Source of the DNA: Castellaniella sp.
Lineage (GTDB): Bacteria > Pseudomonadota > Gammaproteobacteria > Burkholderiales > Burkholderiaceae_B
DNA length: 64,000 nt
NCBI RefSeq assembly: GCF_034675845.1
Contig: NZ_JAUCCU010000002.1
Span: forward strand, 248,001-312,000
Reading direction: 5' to 3'
In this document: positions 41,875-50,601 of the stretch, piece after piece
How the letters are laid out: each line of letters starts with the position of its first letter
Position numbering within the stretch: the stretch's first letter is position 1
Position numbers and translations under genes: made by a program
Notes under the pieces: generated by a model
Databases searched by the model: none
Seen by the model: only the letters and a program-made list of their open reading frames with translations
What the model was told of the DNA's origin: nothing

Positions 41875-42270
41875 TTAATTGCAGTTGACCTTGACCTGGC
41901 TGGGCTGCAGCAGGGCGCCAAAGCAGTTGCCTTTATTGGATTTGGCGCTGTCGCCTTGGCGGATCACGGGCTTGCCTTCGAATTTGACCTTGAAGCTGGC
42001 GGTGATGAATTCGCATTCGCCCATGAAGGTGCCGGAGACCACACCGCCCAGCGTGCCAGGGGTGTCGCCGTTGCTTAAGGGGATTTTGGAGGATTTGGTG
42101 ACGGCAGGAACACCATCCACCAGCACTTTGGTGGTCGGGGGCGTCGCCATAGCCGTCATGGCCATATTGGGGTAGGGCACAGGAATGGGGGGGGCCGGAG
42201 GGGCCGGGGTCTTGCAGACATCCGGCATGCAGTTGACTTGTGCGGGCTTGAGGGTGGCAACAAAAGGCAT
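41875..42270 (-). CDS. DUF4150 (PAAR-like) spike-tip protein
   Basis: 131 residues from MPFVATLKPAQVNCMPDVCK; the longer frame upstream overlaps the DUF3540 gene. The PAAR-like family is recognisable in PAPPAPPIPVPYPNMAMT, DGVPAVTKSSKIPLSNGD and EGKPVIRQGDSAKSNKGNCF. DUF4150 proteins sharpen the VgrG spike and often carry toxin domains; this one is a bare tip without extension. It sits between the DUF3540 gene and payload copy 2. Confidence 0.88.
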   Translation of the reverse strand: MPFVATLKPAQVNCMPDVCKTPAPPAPPIPVPYPNMAMTAMATPPTTKVLVDGVPAVTKSSKIPLSNGDTPGTLGGVVSGTFMGECEFITASFKVKFEGKPVIRQGDSAKSNKGNCFGALLQPSQVKVNCN

Positions 42271-42280
42271 GGCGGCTTCC

Positions 42281-42940
42281 TTAGCCCAGGTCGATTTTCT
42301 GGCCGTCGATTTTGACAAAGCCCGTGGCGCGGGCCGTGATGTGGCCCGCCTGAAGCTGGTGGTGATCCTGGACGACGGTACTGCTGCGGCCCGCCCGGGT
42401 TTCGTCCAGCCCCTGGACTGAGCGGAAGCTTTCAATCGAGCGTGAAATCAGCCGGCCCAGGGTAGCAGACAGGGTTTTGGCACCATACTGGATGGACACT
42501 GCGTGGGCTTGCAGGGTGTCGAACCAGCCTTGCCAGTGGGTAATGCGGGTCTGGGCGCTGACGGCTGTGATGTCCAGCTGCCCGCTGCGCAAGGACAGGG
42601 TGTCTTGACTGCCCAGGGACAGGTTTTTAGCGTGTAGCTGTAGTCCTGCGGCATCGGCCTGCAGTTGGGTGCCGCCTGGCAACACCAACCGGGCCTGTTG
42701 GGGATCAGTTCGTTGCAGGATAGCCAGCACATAGGCCGGTTGGCCTGCGTGGGCGGGGCTTAACAGGACCAGGTCGGCAACTTGGGGGGTAATCAGGCAG
42801 CTGAAAGCCTGCTGCGCCCCGGGGCAGCTTGGCGTGTCCGTCAGGAAGGTATCCCCCACGATGCCAATGATGCGAGCCTGCAGCAAGGAGGTATCCGCTG
42901 CTGCCGGGAGAGACTGAATCAGAGGGGTGGTGGAGTGCAT
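42281..42940 (-). CDS. DUF3540 family T6SS-associated protein
   Basis: 219 residues matching the DUF3540 family, common beside DUF2169, DUF4150 and pentapeptide genes in T6SS loci. An N-terminal OB-like part (ARIIGIVGDTFLTDTPSCPG, then ADLVLLSPAHAG) is followed by a beta-repetitive segment (LPGGTQLQADAAGLQLHAKN, then SLGSQDTLSLRSGQLDITAV) and a helical region (SIQYGAKTLSATLGRLISRS). The repeat part resembles the VgrG beta-helix, so it may extend or bind the spike. It begins 9 bp after the pentapeptide gene. Confidence 0.85.
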   Translation of the reverse strand: MHSTTPLIQSLPAAADTSLLQARIIGIVGDTFLTDTPSCPGAQQAFSCLITPQVADLVLLSPAHAGQPAYVLAILQRTDPQQARLVLPGGTQLQADAAGLQLHAKNLSLGSQDTLSLRSGQLDITAVSAQTRITHWQGWFDTLQAHAVSIQYGAKTLSATLGRLISRSIESFRSVQGLDETRAGRSSTVVQDHHQLQAGHITARATGFVKIDGQKIDLG

Positions 42941-42949
42941 GGCGGTATC

Positions 42950-43993
42950 CTACTGAGGCGGTGTCCATTCTTCGGCTTGTGCGCGAGCCGGGTTGGTGCG
43001 GGTCGTGTCGTTGAAGCGAGTGCCATCCCACAGCGTCCCATCTTCCTGGGCTTTGTGCAGATTGCAGAGATTAAGTTCTGCATTGCGAAAGCTGGCGTGA
43101 TCCAGACAGACCTGGGATAGGTCGCAAAGTTTCAGGGTCGCCTGATCCCAGATGCTGGCCTTGGCCTGTATGTGGGCCATGGTGCAGATGGAAAACTGGC
43201 TGTTCAGACAGCGGGCGTTGTTCAATGTGACCAGGGAAAGATCACAAAGTTCAAATTGTGCGCCAGATAGGTCTGCCCCGGTCAAGTCGGCCATGGCCAG
43301 GCTGGCATTGGTGATTCGGGCATTTTTGAAGCTGGCACCGGTCAGATTGGCTTGGGAAAACTGGGTGTTGTCCAGGACGCAATCCGAAAAATCGGCCCCA
43401 GGCAACTGGGCTTCGATGAATAGAGTGAGTTCCAGGTCGCAGCCTGGGAAGCGCTGTCCAGCCAGATTGGCTTTCATGAGCATGGCACTGCCCATGGGAT
43501 TGTCGCAAAACCGAGCCTGGCTCAGGTCGGTTTCCAGGGCCATGAAGCGTGCCAAGTTGGTGCCGGTCAGGTCGGTGCCAGCCAGCTGGCAGGATTTCAA
43601 TCGGGCCAGGGACAGATCGGCCTGGGTGAGCGTGGCCTGATTGAGCGTGCATTGATCCAGCAGACAGGCGGATAGATTGGCCTGGTGCAGGGATGCCTGG
43701 GTCAGGCTGACGGTGTGGAGGGTGGCCGTGCTCAGGTTGGCCTCGGTCAGGTTGCTGCGATCCAGCAGGCAGCCTGTCAGGGTCGCTCCGATGAAGTTGC
43801 TGTTGTTCAGTTGGGCGTCGCTGAAGTCGCACCCCTGGAGGTCGGCTTGGGAAAAATTGGCCCCGGATAAATCCGCCTGACAAAAGCGCACCCGGCGAAA
43901 CTGGATGCCGGAAAAGTCCGTGCCGGACAGGTTTTCCTGGCTAAGGTCAGCATCTTCCAGGACGCCGTTGACGATGTTTGCAGAGAGTGGCAT
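42950..43993 (-). CDS. Pentapeptide-repeat protein, copy 1
   Basis: 347 residues from MPLSANIVNGVLEDADLSQE; the 36 extra upstream codons overlap the fusion gene and were not used. Over 50 tandem A(D/N)LxX repeats (e.g. CQADLSGANFSQADLQGCDF, TLTQADLSLARL) form a beta-helix. It aligns along its whole length with copy 2 (38145-39197), including the shared end DGTRFNDTTR-type segment. It lies 19 bp after the DUF2169-pentapeptide fusion and 9 bp before DUF3540. Confidence 0.88.
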   Translation of the reverse strand: MPLSANIVNGVLEDADLSQENLSGTDFSGIQFRRVRFCQADLSGANFSQADLQGCDFSDAQLNNSNFIGATLTGCLLDRSNLTEANLSTATLHTVSLTQASLHQANLSACLLDQCTLNQATLTQADLSLARLKSCQLAGTDLTGTNLARFMALETDLSQARFCDNPMGSAMLMKANLAGQRFPGCDLELTLFIEAQLPGADFSDCVLDNTQFSQANLTGASFKNARITNASLAMADLTGADLSGAQFELCDLSLVTLNNARCLNSQFSICTMAHIQAKASIWDQATLKLCDLSQVCLDHASFRNAELNLCNLHKAQEDGTLWDGTRFNDTTRTNPARAQAEEWTPPQ

Positions 43994-44012
43994 GGCAGGC
44001 AGAGGATAAAAG

Positions 44013-46265
44013 TTACAGACGCACGGGCAAAATGGTGGCATCGGTGTTGCAGCCCGCCACTGTGACCGTATCCAGGACGGTGTCGATGAAGCTGGCTGCA
44101 TACAGATTGCTGTCTAAAATCTGGCAGTGGCTGAGGTCGGTGTGGTTGAACGAGGCTTCCATCAGGTTGCTGCGCCGAAAGACGGCGTGGCGCAGGCTGG
44201 CACGATCCAGATTGGCCTTGCGTAAGTCGGCTTGGGTGACCTGGGCATTGTCCAGCCGCGCATCGGATAAGTCTGTGCCCTGGGCCTGGATTTCGTCCAG
44301 GCAGGCGCCATCCAGCATGGCCCCGGTCCAACTGGCGCCGTTCAGGATGGCCGCTTGTAGTTTGCTGCCTTGCCACTGGGTGCCGGGTGTACATTGGCTG
44401 TCGCTGAGATCACAGCGCCGCAGGCTGGCATGGCTGATGTCGGCCAAGGTAAAGTTGGCCTGGCGGCAACTGGCGCCGTCCAGTTGGATGCGAGCCAGCC
44501 GCGCGCCGGTGAAATTGGCCTGATCCAGGTGGGCTTGCGATAGGTTGCAGCCTTCCAGGTTGGCGTGGGAAAAGTCCGCCCCGTCAGCCTGTAGTTGGGG
44601 AGCCTGGATTTGTTGTAGCCAGGCTTTGGATAGCCCGGCACCCTGCAGGCTGACCCCGCTCAGGTCCGCCCCGGCGAAATTGGCCCCGTGGCAGTTACTG
44701 CCATCCAGGGTAGCGCCGTTTAGTTTGGCCCCCGCCAGGCTGGCCTGATCCAGGGTGCTTTGGTTTAACTGGCAGCCGGACAGATCGGCAGCGTCCAGGC
44801 GGGCCCCTTGTAGAATTGCTTGGCTGAAGTTTGCCCCTTGCAGCTTGGCCCCGGCCAAATTGGCCCCGGATAGGACGGAGGCGGAAAAATTGGCCCCGGC
44901 CAAGTCCAGGCCTGCCAGGTTGGCCTGGCTCAGGTCCAGTCCGCTGCAGGGGCGACCCTGGGCGTAAAGGGCCAGCACCTGTTGGCGGCGCTGGGTGGCC
45001 AGCGTGGGGTCTTGCAAGGTGGGGGCGGCCGGTGCCGGGGGAAATTCCGGGGCATATTGGGCCGTGATCAAAGCGGGGGGCATGACCGAGGCCAGTGACA
45101 GGGCGGGCGGTTTGAACTGCTGTGCCAGGTGCTGCAGCTGTTCTGCTTCAGCGTCGTCAAAGGCTTTCAGCAGCCCTTCGATTTCGGCGAAAAACCCGCT
45201 GATGCTGCCGTTGCGCTGCTGGATGGCCTGGGCAAACTGGCGCGTTTGCGGGTGGGCCAGCATTTGCGCGATCATGGCCTGGTCATCGACGCCTTCGGCC
45301 TGCAGAATGGCCTGGAAGCTTTCTTTTTGTTGCAGGACTTTTGCCAGCAACTGCTGGCTGGAGAGCTGTTCGGCTTCGGTCTGCAGCTTTTTGGTTTCGG
45401 GGGGCAGGGCGACCTGCCCGGACATTTTCTGTATGCAGAGCTGGACGTAGTGATCAATCGTCAGGGGTGGGGCATCGGGGGCTTCGTATTCGGCCAGCAA
45501 GGCGTTGATGTCGCGGCCATCCGGGGTGTGGGTCGGGCACAGAGCGCGGTAAATGACCAGCCCCAGTTGGGCTTCGGGCAAGAGCCACAGGGTGTCCAGG
45601 TGCGCGTCCAGTTCTTTGAAGCTGGGGTTGCCGTCCGGCTGGGTCTGGTGGGTAAAGCAGCGTATCCGGTCTTGGGGCACGCGCCCGACCAGATCCGGGT
45701 GCTGGGGGTGCATGTTGCGAATGAGGATAGTATCGCCACCTGCCCAAAAGCCGTCCAGCCATTGATCTTTTGGGGCTTGCTGGAAAAACAGCGGGTCGGT
45801 GTCGGTGGCGTGATGCGGCCAGCGGGCCTTTAGCCAGGCGTGATCGTGTGCCCCGGCGTAGGCTTGGCGGGCGGGGTGCTCTGGTGCCAGGGGCGCAAAG
45901 CCGCTGACCTGGGTATCGTTCTGGCTGATTGCCAGACGTTTGTCGATGGGGCCTGCTGTGATGTGGGCGGAGATCGGCCACTGGTCGTGGCCTGCCGGGG
46001 GGTAACAGGTGCCTGCGGCCAGGAGTTCGCCGCGCAGCTTGGGCCAGGCTTCGTCCAGCGTGGCGGTTTTACCCAGGGCTTGGCCCACGGCGTCCCATAG
46101 GCTGCCCGACCAGATGGGGGCAGGGCTGTCCTGGGGATGCAGGGCAAAAGGGACAACCACCCCCAGGGACATCGCCTGCTGGTCGTTGCTCAGGCGCAGG
46201 CTACGCTGGATGAGTTCAGCTCCAGGGGGCAGGAAAGCACGAAAGGATGGAAGAATTGGGGTCAT
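44013..46265 (-). CDS. DUF2169-pentapeptide fusion protein (probable T6SS adaptor)
   Basis: 750 residues. Residues about 1-380 are a DUF2169 domain (IQRSLRLSNDQQAMSLGVVV, AWPKLRGELLA, DQWLDGFWAGGDTILIRNMH, FTHQTQPDGNPSFKELDAHL). A helical linker (about 330-400, Gln-rich) follows, and from about 430 to 745 a long pentapeptide beta-helix (LDLSQANLAGLDLAGANFSA and onwards). In the second module the two halves are separate genes, so this fusion shows they work together. DUF2169 proteins load effectors onto VgrG in other systems. It shares the A of its ATG with the stop of the payload gene upstream (TGATG), indicating coupled translation. Confidence 0.9.
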   Translation of the reverse strand: MTPILPSFRAFLPPGAELIQRSLRLSNDQQAMSLGVVVPFALHPQDSPAPIWSGSLWDAVGQALGKTATLDEAWPKLRGELLAAGTCYPPAGHDQWPISAHITAGPIDKRLAISQNDTQVSGFAPLAPEHPARQAYAGAHDHAWLKARWPHHATDTDPLFFQQAPKDQWLDGFWAGGDTILIRNMHPQHPDLVGRVPQDRIRCFTHQTQPDGNPSFKELDAHLDTLWLLPEAQLGLVIYRALCPTHTPDGRDINALLAEYEAPDAPPLTIDHYVQLCIQKMSGQVALPPETKKLQTEAEQLSSQQLLAKVLQQKESFQAILQAEGVDDQAMIAQMLAHPQTRQFAQAIQQRNGSISGFFAEIEGLLKAFDDAEAEQLQHLAQQFKPPALSLASVMPPALITAQYAPEFPPAPAAPTLQDPTLATQRRQQVLALYAQGRPCSGLDLSQANLAGLDLAGANFSASVLSGANLAGAKLQGANFSQAILQGARLDAADLSGCQLNQSTLDQASLAGAKLNGATLDGSNCHGANFAGADLSGVSLQGAGLSKAWLQQIQAPQLQADGADFSHANLEGCNLSQAHLDQANFTGARLARIQLDGASCRQANFTLADISHASLRRCDLSDSQCTPGTQWQGSKLQAAILNGASWTGAMLDGACLDEIQAQGTDLSDARLDNAQVTQADLRKANLDRASLRHAVFRRSNLMEASFNHTDLSHCQILDSNLYAASFIDTVLDTVTVAGCNTDATILPVRL

Positions 46266-47869
46266 CAGGTGGGTGTGGCGGCTTCAGTGGCGGATTCGAC
46301 CATGGCGCGGGTTTCCAGCAGGGCTTCGTTCATGGTTTGCATGGCGTCGTTCAGGGCCTGAAGCTTGGTGGCTTGAAGCTTGACTTCGGCCTGATCCTGG
46401 GTTTGTGCAGTCGTGAGATTCAACAGATTTGTTTTCAAGGTGGTCAGTGTGGAGCTGACCCCTGTTGGGGCGGTGGGGCTGATGATGTCAATGCCATCGC
46501 CCAGATGAACGCCGGCGGCGTCCATTTTGATGGTGTTGCCGCCGAAGGTGATTTCAATTTGGTCGCCTTGGATATCGATGGTGTTGCCACCCTGGCCCAC
46601 GCTGGCACTGTTGGACGTCAAAGATAAAAAGCTGTTGTTTTTTTGGGCGGAGATGCCATTGTCTGTGTCGACTGTTAGAAGCGTGTTCTGGTCTGCGCGA
46701 ATGGATGTTCCTTGGGCACCGAGTTTCAACCAGTTGTCTGGGGTGGGGGCGCCTCCGACGCCGGTGACCTGTAGCTGGTGGGCTACGGCATACAGACAAT
46801 TGGCACCGCCCAGGTAGGTGTATTGGTCACTGCCCCAGGTTTCGATCGGACCAGAGGCGTTCAATCGGATGCGGGCGCCCGATGTGGTGTAGGCATCCGG
46901 GGTTTGATCGAAGTTTGTTTGGGTATCCGCGCCGGGGACCTTGGCGTATTGGAGGTTCTGGTCAGAGGCTGTCAGGCTGAGGCCGGCGTTGTTCATGGCC
47001 AGGCCCATGGCCCCGATCCCCGTGGGCGGACGGATGCCCAGGAAGGCCGCAGGCAGTTTATCCAGCGACAGCACGGCGGTCGGCGCATTGCCATACTGGA
47101 TTTTCTTGAATTTTTGGTACAGGATGTGGGTGATGACGCCCAAGACGGTGATGGCGTTCAAACAGAGGGTGATGGCTGAAAATACATAGCCCGGAATATT
47201 GCCCTGCATGGTCTGGCTGTAAGTCAGTTCGTGCGCGGCGACGTTCTGATCAGCTTCGTCGACGGCTTCTTTGGCGTCAGCGGCGGCCTTCAAGGCCGCT
47301 TTCATGTTGGTTTCGGCTTGTTCCTTTTCTTCTGGTGTGCTGGCGTTTTCCAGCTCTTTTTTGGCGGCCGCCAACTGTGCGTTGGCGTCGTCTGCCTTTG
47401 CATTGGCGTCGTCTTGTTGTTTTTGGCGTTCTTCCTGGTCTTTGGTGGCCTGGTAGATCGTGGCGGCAGCGCCTGTGGCCAGAATGCCCGCCTGGGCAAG
47501 AATCAGCACCAAAGCCGCGATGCGCACGGTTTTGGTCATGGTGTTGTGGGCAATGTCGCCCCCCACCGTCAGGACCTGTTTATCCAGGGTATGGACGGAT
47601 TTCCCCTTGGATTCGGTCATTTCGTGTTCGTGCTTGAAGCCGAACTCAGTGGAAAGCCCGGCTGCCAGCGTGGCCCCAATACTGATTTCCGATTTGACGG
47701 CGGCGGTAAAGCCGTTGGAAACCCCCAAGGTGATGTCATTTTTGACGCCGTAGGTCATGACAAAATCGGCGTTGGCGACGATTTTTGATTCACCCGTGCC
47801 GTACCAGGTGAATTTCTGGCCGTTCGTGTGTTCTACGATGCCGGTTTCAGTGTCTGATTCGTCTGCCAT
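46265..47869 (-). CDS. Unrecognised T6SS payload protein, copy 1 (two-helix, coiled-coil, beta-rich)
   Basis: 534 residues, directly behind vgrG (30-bp gap) and coupled to the DUF2169 fusion. Layout as in copy 2: a beta-rich start (GIVEHTNGQKFTWYGTGESK, MTYGVKNDITLGVSNGF) and a first hydrophobic helix (about 116-139). An Ala/Lys/Glu coiled coil (142-213), a second hydrophobic helix (226-250) and PTAVLSLDKLPAAFLGIRPP follow. A repetitive gp5-like beta region (LTVDTDNGISAQKNNSFLSL, VGQGGNTIDIQGDQIEITFG) and a helical C-terminus complete it. No known family assigned. Position immediately after VgrG with an adaptor is the classic slot for a VgrG-loaded effector. Confidence 0.68.
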   Translation of the reverse strand: MADESDTETGIVEHTNGQKFTWYGTGESKIVANADFVMTYGVKNDITLGVSNGFTAAVKSEISIGATLAAGLSTEFGFKHEHEMTESKGKSVHTLDKQVLTVGGDIAHNTMTKTVRIAALVLILAQAGILATGAAATIYQATKDQEERQKQQDDANAKADDANAQLAAAKKELENASTPEEKEQAETNMKAALKAAADAKEAVDEADQNVAAHELTYSQTMQGNIPGYVFSAITLCLNAITVLGVITHILYQKFKKIQYGNAPTAVLSLDKLPAAFLGIRPPTGIGAMGLAMNNAGLSLTASDQNLQYAKVPGADTQTNFDQTPDAYTTSGARIRLNASGPIETWGSDQYTYLGGANCLYAVAHQLQVTGVGGAPTPDNWLKLGAQGTSIRADQNTLLTVDTDNGISAQKNNSFLSLTSNSASVGQGGNTIDIQGDQIEITFGGNTIKMDAAGVHLGDGIDIISPTAPTGVSSTLTTLKTNLLNLTTAQTQDQAEVKLQATKLQALNDAMQTMNEALLETRAMVESATEAATPT

Positions 47870-47899
47870 AAGATGTCCTGAGGTGATTTCTGGCGGGAT

Positions 47900-49534
47900 T
47901 TACAGGGATGACAGGATCGAGACAGGGTCACTGGCAGGCGATGGGGCCTGGTCTTTGGAACCTGCCTGGGGCAGGGTGCCGATATAGAACATGGAGCTTT
48001 TGACCGGCGAATACACGCCGACGAATTCCCGCCCAGGTTGGTCGGACATGTTCATGAAGTTGCCACCCACGGTGCGTACGGCATTGCTGGTGTAGTTGAC
48101 GTTGCGTACGATGCTTTGGTGCTCGGAATTAGGCACTGCCCCCAGGATGACGGGCTGGTCGGGATCGCCCTGGTTGAACGCCAGCAGGACTTCGGTGCCG
48201 CGCAGCAAGGGGAAGTGCATGCCCTCGAATTTGCCCGCGTATGGGGTGGCCATGCGCAGCCATGACGAGCCTTTGTTCAGGGGTTTCTCTGAGTAGTCGT
48301 AGGGTAGCTGGACCTTATATTGGCCGTATTCGTTGATTTCGGCGAGCTTGCCGTTGCCCTCGGCATCGACCACTGCGCTGATGACCCCGTGGATGCTGGG
48401 ACGCGGCGTGATGCGTGGGGCGCGGTACTGCAGGTCTGCCGGGATAGCCTGGAACTGGCAGTGGTAGGTGGAACCCTGTTCTTCGCGGTTATAGGGGGTG
48501 TTCTGGCCGGCCAGCACGACCCCGGCCTGGGAGCCCCGGTGTTGCACCTGGGTGACCAGGTAGCGGGCATTGAAGCTGTCGCGGAAGTGGTGGGTGACGT
48601 CCAGGAAGTAGCCGCTGCGCACGCCCACGGCGGGGGCCTCGCCCTGATATACCGTGCCTTGGGCATTGATGCCTTCGGCGCAGACAGTGGCCAGGCGCTG
48701 GGCATCGTCTTCTGTGCGCAGGTTTTGGCCGTACAACATATAGCAGCCCTGCGTGCCTTGTGTGATGTCGGTTTTGTGGCGGATGGAGTCGCCCAGGCTG
48801 GCTTTGCGGTAATTGAAGTCCTGCACCAGGGCAGTACCCGGCAGTTGGGTCTTGCTGCAGGTAAAGGCCGTGACGCAGCTGTCCTGGCGGTCGGTCTGGA
48901 CATTTTCCGGCGGGGTGTAGCGTAAGGAGAGGCCGTGGTCGGGCTGGGCCTGCAGATGATCCAGGATGGTCAGGACTTCGCCGGATGTGCCGCTGTCGTG
49001 GTCAAAGTAATAGTACAGGCCTTCTTGTTCCATCCAGCGCGACAAGAAGTTGAGATCGCTTTCCTGGTATTGGCAGGTAAAGCTGCGGGCGCGGTATGCG
49101 GATGGGTTTTTCAGCAACAGCCTGACATCCGGGCCGCGCAGATTATTGCGTTCGAGGACCTGGGTGATGATGTCGGGCAAGGCCTGTTCATTCAGATAGA
49201 CCTCGTTCAGGCGGTTGAGGCCGGCCTTCCAGAGGCGAGGAACCAGGCAGACCTGGTAGAAATAGTATTGGTTCACATAACCAAGCTGCTGGATATTGGC
49301 CAGCATGCCGTGGTAAGGCACGGACTGCGACTGGTCTCTGGAGCGGATGGTCAGCGTGGCAGATGCCTGCAGGGCTGCGTCCAGATCGATGTCCGCCTGA
49401 TCGCTGACCAGGATAAGCTGGAACTCGAAGGCCTGTGAAATGGCTTCGCGTCCTTCTAGTCGGATGACCTGGAATGATGCATCAAAAGGGGCAAGCTCAA
49501 AGGTGAAGAGCAATTCTTTGTCGGCGATAGCCAT
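47900..49534 (-). CDS. tssI: T6SS spike protein VgrG (TssI), short form
   Basis: 544 residues. The gp27-like N-terminal half includes VIRLEGREAISQAFEFQLIL, SFTCQYQESDLNFLSRWMEQ and EGLYYYF. The gp5 OB domain follows (NEYGQYKVQLPYDYSEK, then SSWLRMATPYAG and LRGTEVLLAFNQGDPDQPVI). The protein stops soon after SNAVRTVGGNF, without the long C-terminal beta-helix or DUF2345 domain. The missing needle repeats may be supplied by the downstream gp5-like proteins. It forms the puncturing trimer. It is 86 bp downstream of tssG, with a CTAG-rich inverted repeat in the gap, and heads the payload operon. Confidence 0.95.
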   Translation of the reverse strand: MAIADKELLFTFELAPFDASFQVIRLEGREAISQAFEFQLILVSDQADIDLDAALQASATLTIRSRDQSQSVPYHGMLANIQQLGYVNQYYFYQVCLVPRLWKAGLNRLNEVYLNEQALPDIITQVLERNNLRGPDVRLLLKNPSAYRARSFTCQYQESDLNFLSRWMEQEGLYYYFDHDSGTSGEVLTILDHLQAQPDHGLSLRYTPPENVQTDRQDSCVTAFTCSKTQLPGTALVQDFNYRKASLGDSIRHKTDITQGTQGCYMLYGQNLRTEDDAQRLATVCAEGINAQGTVYQGEAPAVGVRSGYFLDVTHHFRDSFNARYLVTQVQHRGSQAGVVLAGQNTPYNREEQGSTYHCQFQAIPADLQYRAPRITPRPSIHGVISAVVDAEGNGKLAEINEYGQYKVQLPYDYSEKPLNKGSSWLRMATPYAGKFEGMHFPLLRGTEVLLAFNQGDPDQPVILGAVPNSEHQSIVRNVNYTSNAVRTVGGNFMNMSDQPGREFVGVYSPVKSSMFYIGTLPQAGSKDQAPSPASDPVSILSSL

Positions 49535-49556
49535 AGTAGTCTCTTTTTGTGCTGTC

Positions 49557-49591
49557 TCTAGGTCACTAGCTTACACCAGACTAGACCTAGA
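49557..49591. promoter_or_regulatory. CTAG-rich inverted repeat upstream of vgrG
   Basis: TCTAGGTC (49557-49564) and GACCTAGA (49584-49591) form a perfect 8-bp inverted repeat with a 19-base spacer. Four CTAG tetramers occur within about 33 bp, dense for a tetramer that is rare in proteobacterial DNA. It lies 23 bp before the vgrG start, where an operator or leader hairpin could act. Confidence 0.4.
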
Positions 49592-49620
49592 TCAAGTCTC
49601 GGGTTTTGAAGGAAAACAAC

Positions 49621-50601
49621 TCATAGTGTCAGGATCAGCGCCTGGTAACAGTGGCCGTCCCAGGCGGGTAACCAACTGTTTCGGCCCAAGGACCCCCAAG
49701 CCTTGACCCCCAAGTGCAGCGGGCCGACGACGTCAGGCGCCGGGCGCAGTTCCAGGCGGATATGCAGGGGGGTAACCAAGTAGTACCGCACCAGGAATTG
49801 CAGCTCGTTGTAGGCCGCGCCACCGGGCAGCAGGCGGGTGAACAGCGCTTCGTCGATATTGCTGATGCGCAGGGTCAGATTGCTGGTGCGGCAGCGGATT
49901 TCGCTGCCCAGGTGGGCATCGTCGCCCAGCGTGCAGTTTTGCTGGCCCAAGGACATTTGTTGCAAGCTGGGAATGGGTTGTTTGCGCAGATCTTGTTGGA
50001 CGACTTCGACCTGGGTATCGGGGTATAGCGCAGCAATAATGGTCTGTAGCCCCATGGCGGATCTTGGGTATTGGCTGAACAGTCCGGCAAAGCGCAAGAG
50101 ATGTGAAACCCCGGGGCGACTCAGGTAGTCCAGTGGGCGGCAGATGCCCACAAAGGTATGGAAGATTTCCAGCAGCCTATCGTCGCCGAATTCCTTGATG
50201 CGGATGTGGGCGCGGGATTTCAGCCAGGCGCGAAAAAACAGTGGATACAGCGTCTGGCCGATGATGTCCAGGAAATCGCGATTGCTGTGGCGGCCATCGT
50301 GGCGCTCGTCCAGCAGGTCTTCGGTGTAGAAGTTGGGCAGGGGGGAAGTTACCCCGTACAGCCCCAGAAAATTGGCCGTCAGGCGGTATTGGCCTGGGAT
50401 GGGCTCGCGGATCTTGTTGAGATCTGTGCCTGGGAAATCCAGGCTTAGGTGGGGCCGTACCCGCACGTCGGGTTCGGGACTGGAAGCCGGACGCGGCAGC
50501 AAGCGCAGCAGCCGGTAGGCCTGCGAAAATGAAAAACGCTCGCCCTGGGAGAGCAGCCGGGTTTTTAGAGGACTGTCTTTAGCCCCATGCGCATCGGCCA
50601 T
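49621..50601 (-). CDS. tssG: T6SS baseplate protein TssG
   Basis: 326 residues. Family features include FSFSQAYRLLRLLPRPASSP, RPHLSLDFPGTDLNKIRE, LTANFLGLYGVTSPLPNFYT (family hallmark) and the C-terminal SWLPAWDGHCYQALI region. TssG joins TssF, TssE and TssK in the baseplate wedge. The start overlaps the tssF end by 37 bp; no later Met fits the N-terminus. Confidence 0.95.
   Translation of the reverse strand: MADAHGAKDSPLKTRLLSQGERFSFSQAYRLLRLLPRPASSPEPDVRVRPHLSLDFPGTDLNKIREPIPGQYRLTANFLGLYGVTSPLPNFYTEDLLDERHDGRHSNRDFLDIIGQTLYPLFFRAWLKSRAHIRIKEFGDDRLLEIFHTFVGICRPLDYLSRPGVSHLLRFAGLFSQYPRSAMGLQTIIAALYPDTQVEVVQQDLRKQPIPSLQQMSLGQQNCTLGDDAHLGSEIRCRTSNLTLRISNIDEALFTRLLPGGAAYNELQFLVRYYLVTPLHIRLELRPAPDVVGPLHLGVKAWGSLGRNSWLPAWDGHCYQALILTL

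Noticed and set aside
43977..45833. Several plus-strand frames opposite the pentapeptide repeats
   Set aside because: Their repetitive translation is the mirror of the pentapeptide code, so they are not independent genes.
38145..46265. Repeated DNA suggestive of a CRISPR or tandem array
   Set aside because: The periodicity is 15 bp and in frame, explained by pentapeptide-repeat proteins; no direct repeats with unique spacers are present.
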